Source: Mariniflexile sp044335535
Lineage (GTDB): Bacteria > Bacteroidota > Bacteroidia > Flavobacteriales > Flavobacteriaceae
DNA: 64,000 nucleotides
Direction of reading: 5' to 3'
Assembly: GCF_044335535.1 (NCBI RefSeq)
Contig: NZ_JBIQVZ010000006.1
Location: forward strand, 143,875-207,874
Below, piece after piece: positions 58,199 through 64,000 of this stretch (positions are counted from its first letter, which is position 1; each line of letters begins with the position of its first letter). A model generated the notes under the pieces. That model saw only the letters and a list, made by a program, of their open reading frames with translations, made no database searches and was not told the origin of the DNA. The position numbers were made by a program, and so were the translations under genes.

Positions 58199-59197
58199 TT
58201 ATCGAGGTATTTCAATAGTTTCTAAAATTTGATCGACTACTTTTTCAACCGTAAAACCTTCCATCTCACGTTCAGGGGTTAATACCAAACGGTGCTTTAA
58301 AACGGCTTTGGTACAGCGTTTAATGTCGTCGGGCGTTACAAAATCCCTTCCATTAATAGCAGCATTCGATTTGGCAGCATTTAGTATGGCAATAGAAGCG
58401 CGTGGTGAAGCGCCTAAATACAAATTAGCATTGGTGCGTGTGTTGTTTATTATGGAAGCGATGTAGGTTATTAAATGATTTTCAACTATAATCTGCTTGA
58501 TTAGGTTTTGATAATGTGCAATTTGCTGCGCATTCAATACAGGAATAACGGCGTCAAAATCCAATACATCTTGTCGTTGGTGGTTTTCCATTAATATTTG
58601 AATCTCGTTTTCTAGCGTTGGATAATCCACGTCTATTTTAAAAAGAAAACGGTCCAGTTGTGCTTCTGGCAATCGGTAGGTGCCTTCTTGCTCAATCGGG
58701 TTTTGGGTCGCAAATACTAAAAAAGGTGGTTCCATGATGTATTTGGTGCCATCCATAGTAATTTGGCGTTCTCCCATAACCTCAAAAAGCGCTGCTTGTG
58801 TTTTTGCAGGGGCACGGTTTATTTCATCAATTAAAATAATATTCGAAAAAATAGGGCCTTTTTTATATTCAAACTCATTGGTTTTTACATTAAAAATAGA
58901 GGTTCCTAAAATATCGCTTGGCATTAAATCGGGGGTGAATTGGATGCGACTAAAATTGACCGACAAGGTTTTTGCCAATAGTTTTGCGGTAATGGTTTTG
59001 GCAACCCCAGGCACACCTTCAATAAGGGTATGTCCGTTTGAAAGCAGCGAAATAATGAGTAATTCAATCATGTCATTTTGCCCAACTATTATTTTGCCGA
59101 TTTCTTTTTTTATAGCTTCTACATGTTCTTGTAGTGGTTTTAAATCGAGTCTGCTTTCAAAATTTACATCTTGGCTTTCAGTGGTTTGTTCTTCCAT
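58199..59197 (-). CDS. MoxR-family AAA+ ATPase
   Basis: Cytoplasmic AAA+ chaperone of 332 residues. The Walker A motif is EGVPGVAKTITAK, Walker B is IILIDEINRAPAKTQAALFEVMGE, and sensor 1 lies in FLVFATQNPIEQEGTYRLPEAQLDRFLF. MoxR ATPases help to activate or insert cofactors into partner complexes, often with DUF58 and vWA proteins. It is the fifth gene of a minus-strand operon and its start overlaps the DUF4350 stop by one base. Confidence 0.95.
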   Translation of the reverse strand: MEEQTTESQDVNFESRLDLKPLQEHVEAIKKEIGKIIVGQNDMIELLIISLLSNGHTLIEGVPGVAKTITAKLLAKTLSVNFSRIQFTPDLMPSDILGTSIFNVKTNEFEYKKGPIFSNIILIDEINRAPAKTQAALFEVMGERQITMDGTKYIMEPPFLVFATQNPIEQEGTYRLPEAQLDRFLFKIDVDYPTLENEIQILMENHQRQDVLDFDAVIPVLNAQQIAHYQNLIKQIIVENHLITYIASIINNTRTNANLYLGASPRASIAILNAAKSNAAINGRDFVTPDDIKRCTKAVLKHRLVLTPEREMEGFTVEKVVDQILETIEIPR

Positions 59198-60417
59198 TAT
59201 ATCTTGCTTTTTGTGAATGATTCTATGAGTTTGTTAAGTTGAATTAAATCGGCTTCTGTGTGATTGGGTTTCGATTTTAAATATACTATATAGTCTATTA
59301 AGGCCTTGGTGTCTTCTTTTTTGTTGGACGATTTAATGGCCAGTTTCGAAATAAAACTTTCGTTTAATTCATTCGTGTTTAAGTAATATTTAGAGCGTAT
59401 TTGTTCTAGGAAATACTGAATTTTGTTGGTAATGATGTTGGTGAAATCGCCATGTTGGTAATACAAATCGCCAATAGTTCTGGTAAAATCCAACGTGGCG
59501 TTTTTTAAGGGTTCCACAACCGGAATAATACGTTGGGTACGTTTTCCTCTAAAAATAACAAATAAAATTAATGATATCATGGTGATATAAAATGCCCATC
59601 TTAATGCTTGGTTTTGGAGAATGAAGCGCAACGGACTTGTAATAATCTTGCGACCGCTTTTATAATAGTTATCCCAAATAATTTGGTGCTTAGGTAAAAA
59701 GGATAGTACGGTGGCGGCATAGGCTTCGTTGCCGTTTAGCATGTGGTAATTACTAAATGCAAACGGATTGGTGTGTACATAAAAGGCACCGTTATTATTT
59801 CCAAAAGGTACTTTTATATAGTTGATATTGGTATCTGGAATGGTATCGTTAATAATCTTTTCGGTCTTTTCAACTTTGGTGGTGCCTAAAGCAATCGCAT
59901 TTAAAGTGTCCAGACGAATGAAAAAGCTATTTTCAATAACGTCTTTAAAGTGGCGTTCGTTGGTTTTTAAACGGGGACTGGTAAAACTGTTTAAGGAGGG
60001 TTTCTTGAAGAAATTATTATAATCTGTTCCTATTCTAATATTCAAAGTATCACTTAAAACACCATACATGTAGTTGGTGCTTATAAATACTGAATTGCCG
60101 TTTTCTACATATTTAATAAGTGATTCGGAGTCTTGCTTATCGAACGACATGCCATTATTTATAAATAGGCTAACCGTTTTTTTATCAGTTTCAAAATCTT
60201 TTAAGGCTTCAAAGGCGGTTTTGGTTGAAACCTTTATAGGTGTGTTGGAGACATCCTTTAACTCATTAAAAAGCACATAACAGCCTAAAGGAATTTTATC
60301 GGCAGCGGCATAAGAGTCGCGCCAGTTTAATGCTTTGGGTTTGGTTACTTCTGCAATCATCATCAACACGATAACAGTTCCAATGGCATATAATGCTATT
60401 TTAGATCGTTTATCCAT
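59197..60417 (-). CDS. DUF4350 membrane-anchored protein
   Basis: Protein of 406 residues with an N-terminal helix (KIALYAIGTVIVLMMIAEV) and a second near residue 285-305 (FYITMISLILFVIFRG). The domain between has SYAAADKIPLGCYVLFNEL, VSLFINNGMSFDKQDSESLIKYVENGNSVFISTNY, the DUF4350 pattern recalling the GATase1-like fold. It overlaps the DUF4129 gene by 8 bp. The function is unknown; it regularly accompanies MoxR/DUF58 clusters. Confidence 0.85.
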   Translation of the reverse strand: MDKRSKIALYAIGTVIVLMMIAEVTKPKALNWRDSYAAADKIPLGCYVLFNELKDVSNTPIKVSTKTAFEALKDFETDKKTVSLFINNGMSFDKQDSESLIKYVENGNSVFISTNYMYGVLSDTLNIRIGTDYNNFFKKPSLNSFTSPRLKTNERHFKDVIENSFFIRLDTLNAIALGTTKVEKTEKIINDTIPDTNINYIKVPFGNNNGAFYVHTNPFAFSNYHMLNGNEAYAATVLSFLPKHQIIWDNYYKSGRKIITSPLRFILQNQALRWAFYITMISLILFVIFRGKRTQRIIPVVEPLKNATLDFTRTIGDLYYQHGDFTNIITNKIQYFLEQIRSKYYLNTNELNESFISKLAIKSSNKKEDTKALIDYIVYLKSKPNHTEADLIQLNKLIESFTKSKI

Positions 60418-61141
60418 GTTGTAGAGTGTTTAGTTTATCAAAATCAGATTGGTTTTTTGAGTAAATAGCTTCATCTATAGGGAATTCGCCATACCAAACA
60501 TAATCGTATAGATAGGAAATGCGCTTAAAAACCGACTTGGTATTTTCGTCTTTAATTTCGTTTATGTAATCGCTGTTTGTTTTGTCGTAATGCCATTCAA
60601 TAATGTTTTTATTGGTCAGCAACTTTAAGGATTTTAGGTACAAATAGCGGGTAGCCAAACGGTAGTTATTGTCTTTTAAAGCGGTTTCAATTAAATGGTC
60701 GAAATTAACATCTTTAATATTTTCTTCAACATATTGAAAGTCGTGAATGTCTTGCGATTCAGTCTTAAAAACCGAATTTATGGGTGATTGCATTAAAAAC
60801 TTAATGATTAAATAGAGTACGGCAACGCCCAAGAATCCATACACAATGTACTCTAAGGTTTTGTAGTTGATGAAATCGATATCAACGCCAAAAATATCAC
60901 TTAACCAACCAAAAAATTTCTGTAAGATGCGTTGTAACAAGTTGACGCCGCCCGTATCGTTTATCGAATAGTTGAAATTATCGCCTTTATAGCGTTCCTT
61001 TATGGCGTCTTTAAAGTAAGTGACTTTAATGTTTGAAGAATCTCTTTGAATGCTATCCTGCGAAAAACAGGAGCCGTAGCTAAGAAGCAAGCCAAAAGAC
61101 ACTAACGAATACTGGTATTTATTTTTATTCATTAACACCAA
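60410..61141 (-). CDS. DUF4129-domain membrane protein
   Basis: Protein of 243 residues with a signal-like N-terminus (YSLVSFGLLLSYGSCFSQ), one central membrane helix (LEYIVYGFLGVAVLYLIIKFLM) and a C-terminal cytoplasmic DUF4129 domain (DNNYRLATRYLYLKSLKLLTNKNIIEWHYDKTNSDYI, ISYLYDYVWYGEFPIDEAIY). DUF4129 is often fused to transglutaminase-like proteins or encoded beside MoxR. It overlaps the preceding gene by 17 bp; a start at the second Met (61132) is possible. Confidence 0.85.
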   Translation of the reverse strand: MVLMNKNKYQYSLVSFGLLLSYGSCFSQDSIQRDSSNIKVTYFKDAIKERYKGDNFNYSINDTGGVNLLQRILQKFFGWLSDIFGVDIDFINYKTLEYIVYGFLGVAVLYLIIKFLMQSPINSVFKTESQDIHDFQYVEENIKDVNFDHLIETALKDNNYRLATRYLYLKSLKLLTNKNIIEWHYDKTNSDYINEIKDENTKSVFKRISYLYDYVWYGEFPIDEAIYSKNQSDFDKLNTLQHG

Positions 61142-62045
61142 TTTGTTCGATTTTGTTTCTTAAAAACACATTGTTTTTTTCTTCAAATATATTGTAATAC
61201 AACACGCTATAAGCTATTTGTGTTAAGGCTTGCGAATAAATAAACGCCAATAGAAACATGGCAAAGCCTAAGGTGAATACCACATTTGCAAAAACGCTCG
61301 TGACTAAATCGACATGGCTTTCTATTGAAAAATAAACATAAATACCGATTATAAAGCCAGGAATGGAAACGATTAACATGGTAATCATCATATTTAAAAT
61401 ACCTATTACCAATCCGTAAAGGATCACTTTTCCAAAACTGGAAAACGTAAACGACCAACCTTCGGATAGGGCATGGCTCAAGCCTTTGTTTTCTGAAAAA
61501 ATGGCCATAAATGTCAATCCGAAAAAAGCAGTCAATAGAAAACTAAGTCCATATTGAATTAACATGCCCAGTAATGGAATGAAAGCAAAAATAACGGATA
61601 CTATAGCATAACCAATATAAATACCAATGCCTAAAAAAACAAACAATATGATAGGTCCTAAATTTCTTTGAATGTTTCGCCACACATTTTTTGACACCAT
61701 ATGGCCTGTGTTATTTACATATTCAGCCATATACGAACTTGAAAAACTATAGTTTATAAGTGCTGTAATAAATAGGATGAGTATTAAAACAATGGCACCG
61801 GCAATTAAATATATGGTGTGGTCGCCATCGTTGTTCATTCCAAATCTAAAATCCCTACTGGCAAATCCCATAAAGCCTGTAACCAATAAATAAGAGGCTA
61901 CAATAACAAGGATGATGCTTAGGGCGTTATAGCGCAAATACAAACTGGTATATTCTTTAAAGTTGTATTTAAGAAACAGAAAATAGGTGTTTATGGTATC
62001 GCCAAAGTCGTTGCGGTTACGTAATTCTATATAGGGTTTGTTCAT
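61125..62045 (-). CDS. Polytopic membrane protein of the SpoIIM/MoxR cluster
   Basis: Inner-membrane protein of 306 residues with about six long hydrophobic helices (ALSIILVIVASYLLVTGF, IYLIAGAIVLILILFITALI, GPIILFVFLGIGIYIGYAIV, GMLIQYGLSFLLTAFFGLTFMAI, VILYGLVIGILNMMITML and others). It is similar in build to DUF4013 or glycerophosphodiesterase-membrane-domain proteins, but I do not assign a family firmly. It overlaps the SpoIIM-like gene by 4 bp (ATGA) and the DUF4129 gene by 17 bp, so all are translated together. Confidence 0.75.
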   Translation of the reverse strand: MNKPYIELRNRNDFGDTINTYFLFLKYNFKEYTSLYLRYNALSIILVIVASYLLVTGFMGFASRDFRFGMNNDGDHTIYLIAGAIVLILILFITALINYSFSSSYMAEYVNNTGHMVSKNVWRNIQRNLGPIILFVFLGIGIYIGYAIVSVIFAFIPLLGMLIQYGLSFLLTAFFGLTFMAIFSENKGLSHALSEGWSFTFSSFGKVILYGLVIGILNMMITMLIVSIPGFIIGIYVYFSIESHVDLVTSVFANVVFTLGFAMFLLAFIYSQALTQIAYSVLYYNIFEEKNNVFLRNKIEQIGVNE

Positions 62046-63013
62046 TTTTTTAACTCAGATTGATAAGCGTTGTTCAGCTTTATGGGGTAAATAATATAAT
62101 AAAATACAATTAAAAATAAGGAGCAGGCTATAATGCCATACGATAAGAAGGCAGGCATTTGTTCGCCATATCGGGTAATAAACCCTTCGATAAAACCTGC
62201 AATTATAAAAAACGGGATGGTGCTTACCACGATTTTTAATCCGTCTTTAGCACCTTTGGTAAATGCCACACGTCTGGAATAGGTCTTTGGGAACAAAAAG
62301 CTGTTTCCCATTACCAAACCGGCACAACCGGCGATGACAATCACCGAAATTTCAATAGTGCCATGTAACCAAATGGTCGATGTTTTTTCTAAAATTCCAT
62401 AGTTGTAAAAGAAGGTGATAAAAGCGCCTAACATAATACCATTGCTAAAAAGAATGTAAATAGTACCCACACTAAACAGGACGCCAAACGCAAACGCAAT
62501 AATAGCAACGCGGATATTGTTTATGGTAATGCCTAAGAACGACCCTATGTTACTACCACTTTTATAAACCGCCATGGGTTCACCTTTTTCAATGTTTTCA
62601 ATAGTCATGTTTACGTAACCATCACCTAAAATCAGTCGCACAAACGAATCGTCGTTTAAAGTTGAAATAGTACCAATACCAACGGCAGCCATAAATATTA
62701 AAAAGGTGTACAGTAATGTTTTTTGATAGCTTCTAAAGAAGAGCGGAAACTCATACTTCCAAAAAGAAACAATCTTGTTTTTTGATTCTCTTTTGGTAAT
62801 ATAAATTTTTTGATGCGCTTCAGATGCCAACGAGTTTAAGTACAGCAAGGTCTTACTTTCTGGGTAATATGTTTGTGCATAGGCCAGGTCGTTAGTAAGG
62901 TGAATGTAGTAAGAGGCCAAGTCGTCCGGATTTATTTTTGCATTATTGTGTAATGCGTTTTCAAAAACCAGCCATTTTTCCTTATTTTGCTTTACGAAAG
63001 ATGCTTCGCGCAT
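62042..63013 (-). CDS. SpoIIM-like (DUF95) stage II sporulation protein M family membrane protein
   Basis: Inner-membrane protein of 323 residues: a soluble N-terminus (VKQNKEKWLVFENALH, DLAYAQTYYPESKTLLYLNSLASEAHQKIYI) and about six helices with IGSFLGITINNIRVAIIAFAFGVLFSVGTIYILFSNGIMLGAFITFFYNYG and LHGTIEISVIVIAGCAGLVMGNSFLFP, the SpoIIM hallmark. The organism's phylum does not sporulate; such proteins occur widely in a cluster with RDD, DUF4129, MoxR and DUF58 and their role is unknown. It heads the minus operon and is divergent from RDD by 35 bp. Confidence 0.9.
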   Translation of the reverse strand: MREASFVKQNKEKWLVFENALHNNAKINPDDLASYYIHLTNDLAYAQTYYPESKTLLYLNSLASEAHQKIYITKRESKNKIVSFWKYEFPLFFRSYQKTLLYTFLIFMAAVGIGTISTLNDDSFVRLILGDGYVNMTIENIEKGEPMAVYKSGSNIGSFLGITINNIRVAIIAFAFGVLFSVGTIYILFSNGIMLGAFITFFYNYGILEKTSTIWLHGTIEISVIVIAGCAGLVMGNSFLFPKTYSRRVAFTKGAKDGLKIVVSTIPFFIIAGFIEGFITRYGEQMPAFLSYGIIACSLFLIVFYYIIYPIKLNNAYQSELKK

Positions 63014-63048
63014 AAAACTATTTTAATTAGAAACGAATATACATTTCA

Positions 63049-63774
63049 ATGAGCAATTTAGCAATTAACACAGTACAAAATGTTAATTTAGATTACAAAT
63101 TAATTGGTTTAGGTGAGCGTTTGGTAGCTTTCCTAATTGATGGTCTTATTTTGTTGACCTATATAACCATCATGGAAAACTTGGTAGTACTTTCAGAGAT
63201 ATTCGATACGGACGATTGGACCAGACGGGGTTTTCTAGGATTGTTCATGTTGCCGGCACTTTTTTACTCGTTGTTATGCCACATTCTTTTTAGCGGACAA
63301 ACCATTGGTAAGATGATACTAAAAATAAAAGTGGTTCGTCTGGATGGTGCACCCACTCAATGGTATAATTTGCTTGTTAGATGGATGTTACGCATTGTAG
63401 ATATTTGGATGTTTTTTGCTTCCATTGGTGTTTTAAGCATCCTGTTGTCAGATAAAAAACAACGTGTTGGTGATGCTGCTGCAGGAACCGTTGTGATTAG
63501 CGTAAAGAAGAAACATAAAATTACCAGTACCATTTTAGAGGATATTGAGGAAAGCTACCAGCCCGTTTTTACTAATGTGACCCAGCTTACCGATAAAGAT
63601 GTACGTATTATAAAGGAAGCGTTTACTATTTCGAAAAAGAACAACGACTTTAAAACGCTTACCTTATTAAGGAATAAAGTAGCTAGTGTACTCAACATTG
63701 AATCTAGTTTATACGACATCGATTTTTTGAACACTATTTTAAAGGATTATAATTATTATACGCAGAATATGTAA
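63049..63774 (+). CDS. RDD-family membrane protein
   Basis: Inner-membrane protein of 241 residues. The RDD domain is visible: YKLIGLGERLVAFLIDGLILLTYI with the R and D of the name, then FSGQTIGKMILKIKVVRLDGAPTQWYNLLVRWMLRIVDIWMF and DKKQRVGDAAAGTVVI. The C-terminal 75 residues are soluble and helical. RDD proteins are suggested transporters, unproven here. Only 35 bp separate its start from the divergent SpoIIM-like gene, so promoters overlap. Confidence 0.9.
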   Translation: MSNLAINTVQNVNLDYKLIGLGERLVAFLIDGLILLTYITIMENLVVLSEIFDTDDWTRRGFLGLFMLPALFYSLLCHILFSGQTIGKMILKIKVVRLDGAPTQWYNLLVRWMLRIVDIWMFFASIGVLSILLSDKKQRVGDAAAGTVVISVKKKHKITSTILEDIEESYQPVFTNVTQLTDKDVRIIKEAFTISKKNNDFKTLTLLRNKVASVLNIESSLYDIDFLNTILKDYNYYTQNM

Positions 63775-63854
63775 GCAGAGAACCACTTTTTGCCTAAGTA
63801 AAAAGTGTGTGAATCGCTTACCCTGAGCGCAGTCGAAGGGTCTTTAGATTTAAC

Positions 63855-64000
63855 TAAATTAAAACTTTTACCCAGAACCCAGAGCCTTGAATCAAGAACT
63901 TTAACGATTGACGATTGATGATTCAGAATTCAGAATAGAGAAAATAGAATAGAGAAAATAGAATAAAGAAAATAGAAAATAGAACATTGAAGGTTGTACG
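63855..64000. repeat. Phrase-repeat block at the right window edge
   Basis: CCCAGAACCCAGAGCCTTGA, ATTGACGATTGATGATTCAG, then AGAGAAAATAGAATAGAGAA strings. It shares phrases with 9955-10600, 33741-34042 and 57138-57365. It continues past the window. Confidence 0.65.

Noticed and set aside
58680..59216. 178-codon plus frame opposite MoxR
   Set aside because: It is antisense to an intact AAA+ ATPase with all motifs.
1..64000. tRNA or rRNA genes, replication origin, prophage
   Set aside because: I looked for cloverleaf-type and conserved rRNA stretches, dnaA-box clusters and phage structural genes and saw none.

Overview
The window looks like the chromosome of a marine-type member of the Flavobacteriaceae (Bacteroidota). 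It is AT-rich and carries SusC/SusD pairs, a hybrid two-component regulator, type IX secretion (T9SS) C-terminal sorting domains, TAnnTTTG-type promoters with weak Shine-Dalgarno signals, GIN-domain (DUF2807) proteins and the low-complexity intergenic 'phrase' repeats common in this family. I cannot assign a genus. The left edge cuts the regulator gene; the right edge lies in intergenic repeats.

Layout. (1) 1-7190: a hybrid two-component regulator, myo-inositol oxygenase, a sodium/solute symporter and a COG4299 membrane protein, apparently an inositol-to-glucuronate locus. (2) 7191-9770: a small stress-like cluster (26-codon membrane ORF, cupin, AraC regulator, CsbD-like protein) with repeated copies of a bipartite element, TTRTGTAA followed 21 bp later by TRTAA. 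Two copies (here and near 17.5 kb) stand before short two-hairpin transcripts ending in terminators, which I propose as small RNAs. (3) 9770-10600: a low-complexity repeat island. (4) 10600-16480: an accessory array of small gene units separated by repeated recombination-site-like sequences and truncated IS1182-type transposase remnants. In three units the 5' and 3' boundaries are complementary to each other, with a different sequence in each unit, as in integron cassettes; no integrase is in the window. Cargo is a DoxX/HxlR pair, three unknown proteins and a protein with a TIR/deoxyribosyltransferase-like C-terminus. (5) 16868-17631: an XRE regulator and the second candidate small RNA.

(6) 17761-40084: a complete alpha-glucan utilisation locus. 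The minus strand encodes SusC, SusD, two SusE/F-like lipoproteins and a T9SS-exported GH13 amylase. The plus strand encodes a LacI regulator, MFS maltose-type transporter, beta-phosphoglucomutase, GH65 maltose phosphorylase, GH97 alpha-glucosidase and two more GH13 enzymes. Starch would be cut and bound at the surface, imported by SusCD, hydrolysed in the periplasm, and maltose moved inward for phosphorolysis. A perfect LacI-type palindrome lies upstream of susC.

(7) 40525-43194: YceI, an outer-membrane barrel protein, YceI. (8) 43262-48048: two GIN proteins, a PspC membrane protein, a PadR regulator and a DUF4870 protein. (9) 48207-54188: a DUF4442 protein, an AIM24 protein, a large T9SS surface protein and a small unknown protein. 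(10) 54189-55722: divergent oxyR and dps. (11) 55806-63774: a conserved Bacteroidota membrane/AAA cluster (SpoIIM-like, membrane protein, DUF4129, DUF4350, MoxR, DUF58, with divergent RDD). A PIN toxin-antitoxin pair sits between MoxR and DUF58.
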